From positions 1 through 64,000 of the forward strand of contig CAZLRF010000015.1 in NCBI GenBank assembly GCA_964561785.1: a stretch of DNA of 64,000 bases, in the 5' to 3' direction. The stretch is from DATBSL01 sp964561785. Lineage in GTDB: Bacteria; Acidobacteriota; Vicinamibacteria; Fen-336. The notes beneath the pieces were generated by a model, which was not told the origin of the DNA, searched no databases, and saw only the letters and a program-made list of their open reading frames with translations. The position numbers and the translations under genes were made by a program. Below are positions 29,889 to 39,656 of the stretch, one piece after another. Position 1 is the first letter of the stretch. Every line of letters starts with the position of its first letter.

Positions 29889-29948
29889 GGGTCAGATCTT
29901 GAATCTGCTCATCCGCGCCGCGCATGCCACAATTCAAGACCTGACTCC
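29888..29948. repeat. Imperfect inverted repeat, REP-like
   Basis: GGGGTCAGATCTTGAAT (29888-29904) and ATTCAAGACCTGACTCC (29932-29948) are inverted repeats matching at 15 of 17 positions around a 27-base loop. The element begins at the last base of the PfkB stop codon and fills the gap to the cyclophilin gene. Its lower GC content stands out. The GGGTCAG..CTTGAAT boundary recalls palindromic elements mobilised by Y1/RAYT transposases; no transposase is in the window. Confidence 0.6.
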
Positions 29949-29966
29949 AGGCACCGGGAGGTGGAG

Positions 29967-30569
29967 ATGAAGCGAGTCGTGCTGCTGCTGGCCGTCGCCG
30001 CGATGGTTGCGCCGCTGTGGGCGCAGGCCCCGACCGCGAAGCCCGGGTCGAAGGCCGTCGCCCCCGCGGTCGCGCCCGGGACCGAGGCCGTGGTGGAGAC
30101 GGCGAAGGGCCGCTTCACGATCCGCCTGCTGCCCGAGGTCGCCCCGCGGCACGCGGCGCTGTTCGTGAAGACGGCGAAGGCGGGCGCCTACGACGGGACG
30201 ACCTTCCACCGCGTCATCGCGGGCGGGATCATCCAGGGGGGCGACCCGCTGACCACGGACCCGGCCAAGGCCTCGCTCTACGGGACGGGCGGGCTCGGTC
30301 TGCTCCCCGCCGAGCTCTCCGACCGGCCGTTCGTGCGCGGGACCGTGGCCGCGGCGCGCAAGCCCTCGAGCCTCGACAGCGGCGGGCGGCAGTTCTTCAT
30401 CTGCCTGCGCGACCAGCCGTCGCTCGCGGGGCAGTACACGATCTTCGGCGAGGTGGTGGCCGGCATGGAGGTCGTCGACCAGATCAGCCTCACCCCCGCC
30501 GACGGGGACAAGCCGAAGGAGCGGGTGGAGATGAAGGTCACGGTGAACGAGCCCGCCCCCGCGCCGTAG
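29967..30569 (+). CDS. Exported cyclophilin-type peptidyl-prolyl isomerase
   Basis: A 200-residue cyclophilin with a signal peptide ending PLWAQ, so periplasmic. Core motifs: VVETAKGRFTIRLLPEVAP, AYDGTTFHRVIAGGIIQGGD (catalytic-site FHRV), ADELSDRPF-like segment, then GGRQFFICLRDQPSLAGQYT and IFGEVVAGMEVVD. It assists folding of exported proteins. I chose the ATG at 29967 after GGGAGGTGGAG rather than the GTG at 29961. The metallopeptidase gene starts 23 bases downstream. Confidence 0.92.
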   Translation: MKRVVLLLAVAAMVAPLWAQAPTAKPGSKAVAPAVAPGTEAVVETAKGRFTIRLLPEVAPRHAALFVKTAKAGAYDGTTFHRVIAGGIIQGGDPLTTDPAKASLYGTGGLGLLPAELSDRPFVRGTVAAARKPSSLDSGGRQFFICLRDQPSLAGQYTIFGEVVAGMEVVDQISLTPADGDKPKERVEMKVTVNEPAPAP

Positions 30570-30592
30570 CCGCGAGGTCGGCCGAGCCGCCC

Positions 30593-31657
30593 ATGACCCC
30601 GGACCCCCCCGCTCCCCAGTCGGCCACGCACGCACCGGCGCGCGGGACCCTGCCCTGGGAGGGGTGGGACGACGAGAGGCTCCTCGACGTGCGGATGTGC
30701 GACCTCGGCCTGCGCCTGCGGGGCAGCTTCGTCGAGCCCTACATCCGCCAGGTGCGGCGCGAGCTGCGCCAGCGGGGGCTGCGCCTGCGCCCCCACTTCT
30801 GGCTCTCGGACGAGTGGTTCTGCCCGGACGGCTTCGCCGGGGTGGCGATCCCCTTCTACCTCGCCCACCCCCGCCTCGCCCGGCTCGAGCAGGCGCAGAT
30901 GCTCGAGGTCGAGGGAGGGACGCCCGAGTGGTGCCTGCGCATCCTGCGCCACGAGGTGGGCCACGCGGTCGAGAACGCCTACGGGCTCCGCCGCCGCAAG
31001 CGCCGGATCGAGCTGTTCGGCCGCAGCTCCGAGAAGTACCCCGAGGACTACGCGCCGCGGCCCTACAGCAAGAGCTACGTCGTCCACCTCGAGGCGGGCT
31101 ACGCGCAGAGCCACCCCGACGAGGACTTCGCCGAGACCTTCGCGGTCTGGCTCACCCCCGGCTCGGACTGGGCCCGCCGCTACGCGGGGTGGAAGGCGTT
31201 CCGCAAGCTCGAGTACGTGGACGCGCTCATGCGGGAGATCGCGGGAAAGGAGCCCCGCCTGCGCGGGGGAGGGGAGGTGGAGCCCCTGCGCTCGCTCCAG
31301 AAGACGCTGCGCGAGCACTACCGCCAGCGCCGCGAGTCCTACGGGGTGAGGGACCTCGAGCTGTACGACCGGGACCTCAAGCGGCTCTTCTCGGACGCCC
31401 CCGAGCACGCGAAACTCCCCTCCGCCGCCCGATTCCTCTCCCGCTTCCGCAAGGAGGCGGGGCGGCGGGTGCGCCGCTGGACGGGCAGCTACCAGTACCT
31501 GATCGACCGGGTCCTCGGCGAGATGATCGAGAGGTGCCGCCAGCTGAACCTGCGCCTCGCCTCGCCGGAGGACCAGGCGCGGCAGGACTTCGTCGTCCTC
31601 CTGGCCGTGCGCGTCGTCAACGACCTCCACACCGGGCGCCTGCGCCTGGCGCTCTAG
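30593..31657 (+). CDS. Putative zinc metallopeptidase paired with an ATP-grasp ligase
   Basis: A 354-residue protein with a gluzincin-like site: H120-E-V-G-H124 in LRHEVGHAVENAYGL and a downstream acidic helix DEDFAETFAVWLTPG (E177 or E181) as likely third ligand. A conserved-looking YAPRPYSKSYVVHLEAGYAQ lies between. The C-terminal 160 residues are helical and charged. No signal peptide is seen, so it is probably cytoplasmic. It is followed 10 bases later by an ATP-grasp ligase, a pairing I have seen annotated in other bacteria without a function. A peptide hydrolase/ligase system is one reading. Confidence 0.75.
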   Translation: MTPDPPAPQSATHAPARGTLPWEGWDDERLLDVRMCDLGLRLRGSFVEPYIRQVRRELRQRGLRLRPHFWLSDEWFCPDGFAGVAIPFYLAHPRLARLEQAQMLEVEGGTPEWCLRILRHEVGHAVENAYGLRRRKRRIELFGRSSEKYPEDYAPRPYSKSYVVHLEAGYAQSHPDEDFAETFAVWLTPGSDWARRYAGWKAFRKLEYVDALMREIAGKEPRLRGGGEVEPLRSLQKTLREHYRQRRESYGVRDLELYDRDLKRLFSDAPEHAKLPSAARFLSRFRKEAGRRVRRWTGSYQYLIDRVLGEMIERCRQLNLRLASPEDQARQDFVVLLAVRVVNDLHTGRLRLAL

Positions 31658-31667
31658 GGCCGCGGCC

Positions 31668-32690
31668 ATGAGGAAGCAACGCGTGCTCGCCCTCGTCGAC
31701 GAGAGCCTGGTCCCCCCCGACGACCCGACCGGCCACGACGTCGTCAACTCGCCCTGGAAGATGGAGTTCGACGTCGTCCACACGCTGCGCGAGGAGGGCC
31801 ACGACGTGCAGGCGGTCGGGGTCGGCAGCGAGCTCGCCGTCATCCGCAGGGCGCTCGCCGAGATGAAGCCCGACATCGCGTTCAACCTGCTCGAGGCCTT
31901 CGCCGAGGTCGCGACCTGGGACCAGAACGTCGTGGCCTACCTCGAGCTCATGCGGGTGCCCTACACGGGCTGCAACGCCCGCGGGCTCCTGCTCGCCCGG
32001 GACAAGGCGCTCGCCAAGAAGATCCTGACCTTCCACCGCATCCCGGTGCCGGACTTCCTGGTCGTGCCGGCGGGCCGGGCGGTCCGCCGCCCGCGGCGCC
32101 TCTCCTTCCCGCTGATCGTGAAGTCGCTCACCCTCGACGCCTCGATCGGGATCTCCCAGGCCTCGGTGGTCGAGGACGACGCGAAGCTGGTCGAACGGGT
32201 GCGCTTCATCCACGACAGCCTCGGGACCCCCGCCCTCGTCGAGGAGTACGTCGAGGGCCGCGAGCTGTACGTCGGGATCCTCGGCAATCACCGGCTGCAG
32301 GTCCTGCCGATCTGGGAGCTCGACTTCTCCGGGCTGCCCGAGGACGCGCGACGGATCGCGACCGAGCGGCTCAAGTGGAGCATGAGCTACCAGAAGAAGC
32401 ACGGCATCATGACCGGGCCCGCGAAGGGCCTGCCCGAGGGCCTCGAGCGGCGGATCGGCGAGCTGTGCAAGCGGGTCTACCGCAGCCTGATGATGAGCGG
32501 CTACGCCCGCATCGACCTGCGGTTGACGGACGACGGCCGGGTCGTCGTCCTCGAGGCCAACCCCAACCCGCAGCTGGCCTACGGCGAGGACTTCGCGGAG
32601 GCGGCGGAGAAGGCGGGCGTCGACTACGGGCCGCTGCTCGAGCGGATCATGGCCCTCGGCCTCGCCTGGGAGCCGGGCTACCTGGGCTGA
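31668..32690 (+). CDS. D-Ala-D-Ala-ligase-like ATP-grasp protein
   Basis: A 340-residue ATP-grasp enzyme. N-terminal preATP-grasp segment (MEFDVVHTLREEGHDVQAVG, DIAFNLLEAFAEVATWDQNV), then MRVPYTGCNARGLLLARDKA, LIVKSLTLDASIGISQASVV, PALVEEYVEGRELYVGILG and the Mg/ATP site RIDLRLTDDGRVVVLEANPN. It resembles D-alanine-D-alanine ligase but is unlikely to be the cell-wall enzyme: it sits with a metallopeptidase, not with mur genes. It probably joins a carboxylate to an amine on a small peptide or metabolite. Confidence 0.85.
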   Translation: MRKQRVLALVDESLVPPDDPTGHDVVNSPWKMEFDVVHTLREEGHDVQAVGVGSELAVIRRALAEMKPDIAFNLLEAFAEVATWDQNVVAYLELMRVPYTGCNARGLLLARDKALAKKILTFHRIPVPDFLVVPAGRAVRRPRRLSFPLIVKSLTLDASIGISQASVVEDDAKLVERVRFIHDSLGTPALVEEYVEGRELYVGILGNHRLQVLPIWELDFSGLPEDARRIATERLKWSMSYQKKHGIMTGPAKGLPEGLERRIGELCKRVYRSLMMSGYARIDLRLTDDGRVVVLEANPNPQLAYGEDFAEAAEKAGVDYGPLLERIMALGLAWEPGYLG

Positions 32691-32693
32691 GGC

Positions 32694-35254
32694 CTACTCC
32701 GCCCGCAGCACCTCGAGCGGCGGGCGGCGCCACACCTCGGCGCTGCCGGCGAGCCCGACCACGAGGGTGAGGCCCAGGACCCCGAGCAGAAGGCCGAGCA
32801 GCGCCGGGCCGGGCAGCGCGAAGGGCTGCTCGAACACGAAGCGCACGAGAGCCCAGCCCGCGGCCGTCGAGAGCAGGATCGCCGCCCCCGCCGCCAGCGC
32901 CCCGAGCACCGCGTACTCCGTGAGGAGGATGCGGGCGAGCTGGAAGCGCCGCGCCCCGAGGGTGCGCAGGAGCGCCCCCTCCCGGACGCGCTGCAGGCGG
33001 CTCGCCGTCACCGCCCCCGCGAGCACGAGCGCGCCCGCGGCGAGGCTGAACAGGGCCATGAACCGCACCGCGAGCACCACCTTGTCGAGCACGCTCTCGA
33101 TCGCGCGCTGGACCTGGGCGAGGTCGAGCGTCGAGACGTTGGGATGGGCCTCCACCACCGCGCGCTGCAGGCGCGCCCGCGCCTGCGGCTCCTCGACCCG
33201 GGCGAGGAGCACGTAGCTGCGGGGGGCGTCCTCGAGGGGCCCCTCCGGGAACACGACGAAGAAGTTGGGCTCGAAGCGCGCCCACTCGACCTCCCGCAGC
33301 ACGGCGACGCGGGTCCTCACGCTCACCCCCTGCACGTCCCAGACGATCTCGTCGCCGATCCCCACCCGGAGCTCGCGGGCGAGCCCCGCGTCGATCGCGA
33401 CCGGGGCGGTCGTCCCGTCGGCGCGGCCCTTCCACTCGCCCGGCGTCCACCACGCGCCCTCGACCAGCCGGTCGGAGGCCCCGGGCCGGTCCCGGTAGCT
33501 GCTGCGGTACTCGCGCCGCAGGGCCCAGCGCTCGGGTCGCACGTCCTCGTCCTCGATCGCGAGCAGCTCGCTCGCGGCGCGCCCCTTCACCGACTGGATG
33601 CGCATGGGGACGATGGGGACGACCGGCGCGGTGAGGGGGCCGGCGGCGGCCACCCGCGCCTCCACGTCCTCCCGCTGGTCGCTCTGCACGTCGAAGAAGA
33701 CGACGTTCGGACGGCTCTCCCCCCGGTCGACCCGCAGCTCGCGCAGCAGGTTGTGCTGGACGAGGAGGAGCGTGCTCAGCAGGAACGCCCCGAACCCGAG
33801 GGCGAGGACGACCATGAGCGTCTGGTTCGCCGGGCGGTACAGGTTGGCGAGCCCCTGGCGGTAGAGATAGGGCAGCCGCCGGGGGAAGAAGCGGCGCAGG
33901 CCGCGCACGAGGAGGAAGGCGGAGGCGGCGAGCGCGGCGAGGGCGACGCCGACGCCCGCGGAGAAGGCGAGGCCCCAGGCGGGGCGGCCGGCCTGGATCA
34001 CGGCCATGGCCACGAGGCTCGTGGCGAGGGCGAGGGCGGCGAGGAGGCGGGCGGGGTCGCGGCGGGGCCGCTCGTCCTCGTAGTCGCGGCGCAGGACGGC
34101 GAGGGGCGAGATGCGCCGCACGGCGAGCAGGGGCAGAAGGGAGAAGACGACCGCCACCCACACGCCGATCGCGACGCCGCCGAGGACCGCGGGCCAGGAC
34201 ACCGACCACGCCACGTCCACGGGCAGCACGTCGCGCAGGAGCCGCGGCAGCACGAGCTGGACGGTGGTGCCGAGGGCCGCGCCGAGGAGCGAGCCGAGGA
34301 GGCCCACCCCGACCGCCTGCACGAGGTAGGCGGCGAGGACCGTCCCCCCGGTGGCCCCGAGGCAGCGCAGGACCGCCACCGTGCCCAGGCGGCGCTTGAC
34401 GTAGACGTGCACGGCGCTCGCGACGCCGAGGCCGCCGAGGAGGAGCGCCACGAGGGCCACGAGGCCGAGGAAGTGGCCGAAACGCGACAGCGTCTCGCTC
34501 AGCCGGCGCTGGTCCTCCGCCGCCGTGCGCACGCTCAGCCGCTCCGCGGAGAGGCGGGGCCGGAAGCGCTCGGCGAGCCTCTGGGCGTCGGCGCCCGGGG
34601 GCAGGCGCAGGTAGGCCTCGTAGCGGGCCCGCGAGCCCCGCCCGAGCAGGCCCGTCTGCGCGACCCGCGCCCGGGGGACGAACACCCGCGGGCCGAATGC
34701 CGAGCGCACCCCCACGTCGCCCGGCATGTTCTCGACCGTGGCCCGCAGCACGAAGCGGGCCTCGCCGAGCTGGACCTCGTCCCCCACCCGTGCCCCGAGG
34801 GCCACGAGGAGCGAGGCGTCGGCCACGGCTCCCCCCGTCTGCGAGAGCCTCTGCCACTCGCCGGGCGGCGAGGTCTCGATCGTCCCGTAGTACGGGTAGC
34901 CGGGGTCGACGGCGAGCACCTGGACGAGCCGCGTGGTGGTCCCGCCGGGGACGAAGGCCATCGCACCGAAGCTCACCGCGCGCGCGAGGTCGGCCTCGGG
35001 GCGACTCGCACCGCGCAGCTCGGCGAGGAGGGCCTCCGCCCTCTCCGGGAAAGGCGCCGCCGCCGAGAGCACGAGGTCGGCCCCGAGCAGCGCGCGGGCC
35101 TCCCTGCGCACCGACTCGCGCAAGTTGTCGGTGAAGGAGTTGATCGCCACGAGGGCCGCGGTGCCGACCGCGACCGCGAGCACGACGAGGAGCGACCGGC
35201 GCCGCGAGCCGCGCGACTCGCGACGGGCGAGGGCGAGGACGAAGCGGAGTCGGC

Positions 35255-35258
<4 letters not shown>
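32694..35258 (-). CDS. FtsX-like ABC transporter permease (large, two-module)
   Basis: An 854-residue permease with two FtsX/MacB-type units, as in YbbP/lipoprotein-release exporters. Hydrophobic clusters: RSLLVVLAVAVGTAALVAIN near the N-terminus; FLGLVALVALLLGGLGVASA, AAYLVQAVGVGLLGSLLGAA and AVLGGVAIGVWVAVVFSLLP; a second set near 430-480; and a C-terminal set ending LTLVVGLAGSAEVWRRPPLE. Large periplasmic domains separate the helices. The GTG start overlaps the ATPase stop as GTGA. The gene converges on the ATP-grasp gene with three bases between stops. Confidence 0.9.
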
Positions 35259-35947
<689 letters not shown>

Positions 35948-36023
35948 GACGGGCTTCGCTCCCCTCCGACCATCTTATCGGCAATCGACCCGCGGCCGGG
36001 GGAGGGCGGGCGGCCGCCGCGGC

Positions 36024-36033
36024 GTGCTATCTG
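36024..36033 (+). promoter_or_regulatory. Extended -10 GTGCTATCTG of the esterase gene
   Basis: GTGCTATCTG (hexamer TATCTG, 36028-36033) ends six bases before the ATG at 36040, so the transcript would start at or next to the start codon. It follows the window-wide GTGCTA pattern. Confidence 0.45.
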
Positions 36034-36039
36034 TAGGGG

Positions 36040-36768
36040 ATGACACGCCGCGCCGCCTTCGTCCCCTGGCTCCTGCCCTTCGTTCTCGCCTGCCGCGGCT
36101 CGGCCCCGGCGCCCGCCGCGAGCACGCCACCGCCGCCCGCGACGCCGGCCACGTCCGCCCTCGCCCCATCGCCGGCTCCCGCCGACGACCGGCCCGTCCT
36201 CCTGTTCGTCGGCACGAGCCTGACCGCCGGGCTCGGCCTCGACCCGGGCGAGGCGTACCCGGCGCTCCTGCAGGAGAAGATCGACGCGGCCGGCCTAAGC
36301 TACCGCGTCGTCAACGCCGGCCTCAGCGGCGAGACCTCGGCCGGCGCCCGGCGCCGGATGGGCTGGCTGCTGCGGCAGCCGGTGGCCGTCCTCGTCGTCG
36401 AGACCGGGGCGAACGACGGCCTCCGCGGCCAGGATCCCGAAGCCACCCGCGAGAGCATCCAGGCGATCCTCGACGAGGCGAAGCGGCAGTCGCCCCCGCC
36501 GAAGCTCGTCCTCGCCGCGATGGAGGCCCTGCCGAACTACGGCGAGGACTACCGCCGCCGCTTCCGGGCGATCTACCCCGAGCTCGCGAAGCGGAACGGG
36601 GCCACGCTCGTGCCGTTCCTCCTGGAGGGCGTCGCCGGCGAGCCGACGCTCAACCAGCCCGACGGCATCCACCCCACGGCCGAGGGCCAGAGGCGGGTGG
36701 CCGAGAACGTCTGGAAGGCGCTGTGCCCCGTGCTCGGGCCGCCTTCGCCACGCGGAAGGAAACCCTGA
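36040..36768 (+). CDS. TesA-like arylesterase/lysophospholipase lipoprotein
   Basis: A 242-residue SGNH esterase. A signal sequence with a lipobox-like VLACRG precedes a Pro/Ala-rich linker. Block I is LFVGTSLTAGLGLDPGEAYP, with Thr in place of the Asp of GDSL but the Ser kept. Block III is VETGANDGLRG (the GxND oxyanion motif) and block V is PDGIHPTAEGQ with catalytic Asp and His. The TesA family hydrolyses thioesters and esters in the periplasm. The location is likely the outer or inner membrane surface. Confidence 0.85.
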   Translation: MTRRAAFVPWLLPFVLACRGSAPAPAASTPPPPATPATSALAPSPAPADDRPVLLFVGTSLTAGLGLDPGEAYPALLQEKIDAAGLSYRVVNAGLSGETSAGARRRMGWLLRQPVAVLVVETGANDGLRGQDPEATRESIQAILDEAKRQSPPPKLVLAAMEALPNYGEDYRRRFRAIYPELAKRNGATLVPFLLEGVAGEPTLNQPDGIHPTAEGQRRVAENVWKALCPVLGPPSPRGRKP

Positions 36769-36950
36769 CGCCACGCGAAAGTCGTCCGGAATTAGCTTGA
36801 CTCGCGCTGGGAATCGGCGTACGAGCTGCGGCAGCACCCATGCCGCCGCATCCTGCATGGCGCCTCAGTTTCAGACGATCAGTTGTGTCGATACTTCGGG
36901 CTGCTCCGACAGCGTCGATCTCGTCCGGTGCCCGAACTGGAGGCACCGGA
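36769..36950. other. Non-coding stretch with a weak promoter, before the secreted protein
   Basis: A 182-base region that is visibly less GC-rich than its surroundings. TTGACT at 36797-36802 and TACGAG at 36820-36825 (17-bp spacer) are a possible promoter for the following gene. The frame of the downstream gene is open to an ATG at 36840, but that upstream extension does not look like a signal peptide. Nothing else recognised. Confidence 0.4.
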
Positions 36951-37976
36951 GTGACTCGGGCAACCGCTCGTCTCGCGGTAGCGCTCTCCGTCCATGTCGT
37001 ATGTCCTCAGACCCTGCTGGCCCAGGAGCTCGAGATCACGGACAGGTCGATCATCGCCGGCACCCAGGGCCAGACCACGTTCAACTTCGCGGGAACCCCG
37101 CAGTGTGACGCCAAAGGGAACCTCTTCATTGCGCCGCTCGCAGGCTCGAGCACCGAGGTCGACGAGTTCTGGCGCGTCTCCTCGGACGGCCGGCAGGTCG
37201 CTCACCTTCGGCCGCGGTCGGTTCCGGGCTTCGAGTCGGCGGGCCTGCAGGCGTTGGCCGTGGGTCCCGATGGGCAGGCGCACGTCCTCGTGGCCGTGCC
37301 TCGCAAGAGCGGGCAGGGCCAGCAGTACATCGTGACATTCGATCGCAAGGGCGAGAGCAGGTCGAAACCCGTTCGGCTCGAGGGCCTGTGGGCGACCCGC
37401 CTCGCGGTGTTCGATTCGGGTCGATACCTCGTCGCCGGATCGGCGGAGCACGCCGGATCGACGCTCTTCGTGGTCGACGCCAGCGGCAACATCCTCACCG
37501 CGGTCCGACCTTCGGGTGATCCGGCGAAGCGGCCGCCCGATGAGCCGAGAATCGGCGATTCGCCCCCGCCGGACGACGAGAGATTCCTCCCGGCCATGAC
37601 ATACGCCGAATCGACGAATGACGACAGCGTCGTCGTGGTGAGGCCGACGCTCGAGGGTCCTGTCTTCGAGATCTCGTCATCGGGCGAAGTCGCTCGGACG
37701 TTCGAGCTGGTACCACCCGTTGGCGCGACGAGACTGGCCGGCGTCAAGGTGTCGCGCGGCCGGCTGGCCGCTCTGTACAGGATGCACCCCGACGACTCCG
37801 GGACGCCCCGGTTCACGACCGCCGTATTCGACCTGGCGACTCAGGTCCGGCTCGCCGAGTACTCGAACGCCCTCGGGATCTTCACCTGCTACGACACGGA
37901 CGGCTCGACCGATTCCTTCAGCTTCCTCAGGGCCGAGGAGAAAGGGCTCGCCATCGTCCGGGCTCGTCCGCGCTAG
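36951..37976 (+). CDS. Secreted beta-propeller-like protein of unknown function
   Basis: A 341-residue exported protein. From the GTG at 36951 (GGAGG seven bases upstream) it has a signal peptide ending PQTLLAQ. The mature part has propeller-like repeats: TPQCDAKGNLFIAPLAG, LQALAVGPDGQAHVLVAVP, LFVVDASGNILTAVRPSG and VVRPTLEGPVFEISSSGEV. These recall NHL or six-bladed propellers without a clear family match. Codon choice is less GC-biased than in neighbours (for example ATT, GAT and CGA are frequent), which hints at recent acquisition. Its stop overlaps the convergent hydrolase stop by four bases. Confidence 0.7.
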   Translation: MTRATARLAVALSVHVVCPQTLLAQELEITDRSIIAGTQGQTTFNFAGTPQCDAKGNLFIAPLAGSSTEVDEFWRVSSDGRQVAHLRPRSVPGFESAGLQALAVGPDGQAHVLVAVPRKSGQGQQYIVTFDRKGESRSKPVRLEGLWATRLAVFDSGRYLVAGSAEHAGSTLFVVDASGNILTAVRPSGDPAKRPPDEPRIGDSPPPDDERFLPAMTYAESTNDDSVVVVRPTLEGPVFEISSSGEVARTFELVPPVGATRLAGVKVSRGRLAALYRMHPDDSGTPRFTTAVFDLATQVRLAEYSNALGIFTCYDTDGSTDSFSFLRAEEKGLAIVRARPR

Positions 37977-38971
37977 GCCGATCTCGCGACCGCGCCTCGG
38001 TCGAGCGCCCCCTCCAGGAACGCGAGGACGCGCTCGGGGGCCCAGAAGAAGCGGGGGGCGCGCGAGGGGGCGACGAAGCCGACGTGGCCGCCGGTCGGGG
38101 TGATCTCGCGGCGGACTGCTTGGGAGAGGGGCCAGGCGGCGACCGAGGGAGAGGGGACCATCGGGTCGTCGGCGGCGGCGAGGAGGAGGGCGGGGCGGTC
38201 GATCGAGGCCAGCCAGGGGCCGGCGCTCGAGCGCTCGTAGTACTGGGCCGCGCTCTCGAAGCCGCCGAAGGGGGCGGTGATGCGCTCGTCGAACTCGCGC
38301 ACCGTGCGCACGCCCTCCTCGCGTCCCTCGAAGAAGAGGTCGGGCCTCAGGCGGTGTCGCCGCCGGTAGCCCTCGGCCAGCATCTGGACGAAGTAGCGCT
38401 GGTAGAGGCGGTTCCCCGGCGCCTCGAGGGCGGAGGCGCAGGCCGAGAGATCGACCGGGGGGCAGATGGCGGCCACGCCCGCGAGGGCGCTCGGGAGCTC
38501 CGCGCGGCGCCGGCCCAGCATCAGCAGAGCCTGGTTCCCGCCCAGGGAGAAGCCGACCACGGCGACGCGGGGGACGATCGAGCCGAGGGCCCCGGCCGCC
38601 GCGAGGAGGTCGGCGTCGAGACCCGCGTTCGAGAGGAGCGGGCACAGGGCCTCGCCGTCCCCCGAGCCGCGCATGTTCATCCGGACGACGTGCCAGCCAC
38701 GGGCGAACGCGAGCTGTCCGGTGGACACCACGTAGGGCGAGGCGTCCGACCCGCCGAGCCCGTGGAGCACGAGGAGGGCGGGGCGCGCCTCGCGCGGACC
38801 GGCCTGCCACGAGGCGCGCAGGAGCAATCGCACGCCCCGGCCCGCCTCGACGACGAGGTCCTCCGCGGGCAGCGTCCATCGCAGCAGGCGGCGCAGCCAG
38901 TAGCCGAGGATGGTCTGGCGGTGGCCGCCCGCGAGCCAGCTCGGGGGACGAAAGGCGGGGGTCTCGGTCAT
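37973..38971 (-). CDS. YheT-like alpha/beta hydrolase
   Basis: A 332-residue serine hydrolase of the YheT/ABHD1-3 group. N-terminal PPSWLAGGHRQTILGYW is the family hallmark. Then LLVLHGLGGSDASPYV (oxyanion strand), VVRMNMRGSGD, and the nucleophile elbow VVGFSLGGNQALL. The acid and His are in AAADDPMVPS and PTGGHVGFV. The physiological ester or lipid substrate is unknown. The gene diverges from ftsE with 28 bases between start codons. Confidence 0.88.
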   Translation of the reverse strand: MTETPAFRPPSWLAGGHRQTILGYWLRRLLRWTLPAEDLVVEAGRGVRLLLRASWQAGPREARPALLVLHGLGGSDASPYVVSTGQLAFARGWHVVRMNMRGSGDGEALCPLLSNAGLDADLLAAAGALGSIVPRVAVVGFSLGGNQALLMLGRRRAELPSALAGVAAICPPVDLSACASALEAPGNRLYQRYFVQMLAEGYRRRHRLRPDLFFEGREEGVRTVREFDERITAPFGGFESAAQYYERSSAGPWLASIDRPALLLAAADDPMVPSPSVAAWPLSQAVRREITPTGGHVGFVAPSRAPRFFWAPERVLAFLEGALDRGAVARSA

Positions 38972-38974
38972 AAT
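38969..38974 (+). promoter_or_regulatory. -10 element CATAAT of ftsE
   Basis: CATAAT lies 25 bases before the ftsE ATG and overlaps the start codon of the divergent YheT-like gene. The whole ftsE promoter must therefore reach into that gene's 5' coding end. No clear -35 was found. Confidence 0.4.
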
Positions 38975-38999
38975 CGCAGCTCGTCCCGGGCTCGCGACG

Positions 39000-39656
39000 A
39001 TGATACAGGCCTTCCACGTCTACAAGCAGTACGACCGGGAGTCGATGGCGCTCTCGGACGTGACGCTGAGCGTCGAGAAGGGGGAGTTCTGCTTCCTCAC
39101 CGGACCCTCGGGGGCGGGCAAGACGACGTTCCTCAAGCTCGTGTTCCGCGAGGAGCTGCCCTCTCAGGGCCAGATCCTCGTGGGGGGCAGGAACGTGACC
39201 GCGATCCCGGACGGCCAGATCCCGGAGCTGCGCCGCTCGATCGGGGTGGTCTTCCAGGACTTCAAGCTCCTCAAGCGCAAGACGATCCTCGAGAACGTGG
39301 CGTTCGTGCTGCGCATCCTCGGGGTGCCCGCCCGCGAGCAGAAGCGCCGGGCGTTCGCCGCGCTGAAGGCGGTGGGGCTGCACCACAAGATGCACGCCTA
39401 CCCGCTGCAGCTCTCGGGGGGCGAGCAGCAGCGGGTCGCGATCGCGCGCGCCCTCATCAACGAGCCGATGCTGCTCCTCGCCGACGAGCCGACCGGCAAC
39501 CTCGACCCCGACATGGCGGCGGAGATCATGCGTCTGTTCCTCGAGGTGAACGCGCGCGGAACGACCGTGCTGGTCGCGACCCACGACCGTGACATGATCC
39601 AGAGGATGGGCAAGAGAGTGCTCGCGCTCGAGCGCGGCCGCGTGGTGGCCGCGTGA
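39000..39656 (+). CDS. ftsE: Cell-division ABC ATPase FtsE
   Basis: A 218-residue FtsE. Seen: MIQAFHVYKQYDRESMALSD, Walker A GPSGAGKTT, the FtsE-typical LRRSIGVVFQDFKLL, signature LSGGEQQRVAIARA, Walker B LLLADEPTGNLDPD and H-loop VATHD. With FtsX it controls peptidoglycan hydrolases at the division site. Here the next gene, overlapping by GTGA, is a LysM transglycosylase, and ftsX lies 2.1 kb further on behind an antisense udk gene. Confidence 0.93.
   Translation: MIQAFHVYKQYDRESMALSDVTLSVEKGEFCFLTGPSGAGKTTFLKLVFREELPSQGQILVGGRNVTAIPDGQIPELRRSIGVVFQDFKLLKRKTILENVAFVLRILGVPAREQKRRAFAALKAVGLHHKMHAYPLQLSGGEQQRVAIARALINEPMLLLADEPTGNLDPDMAAEIMRLFLEVNARGTTVLVATHDRDMIQRMGKRVLALERGRVVAA

Noticed and set aside
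29888..29948. Intrinsic terminator after the PfkB gene
   Set aside because: The stem has mismatches, a long loop and no T-run; its composition fits a REP-like element better, though a terminating role is not excluded.
36040..36768. Loss of function of the TesA-like esterase because GDSL reads GTSL
   Set aside because: The nucleophilic Ser, the GxND oxyanion motif and the DGIHP His/Asp block are intact, so the Asp-to-Thr change in block I does not by itself imply inactivity.
36840..36950. ATG at 36840 as start of the secreted protein
   Set aside because: The extra 37 residues are not signal-like, whereas GTG 36951 has GGAGG upstream and begins a good signal peptide.
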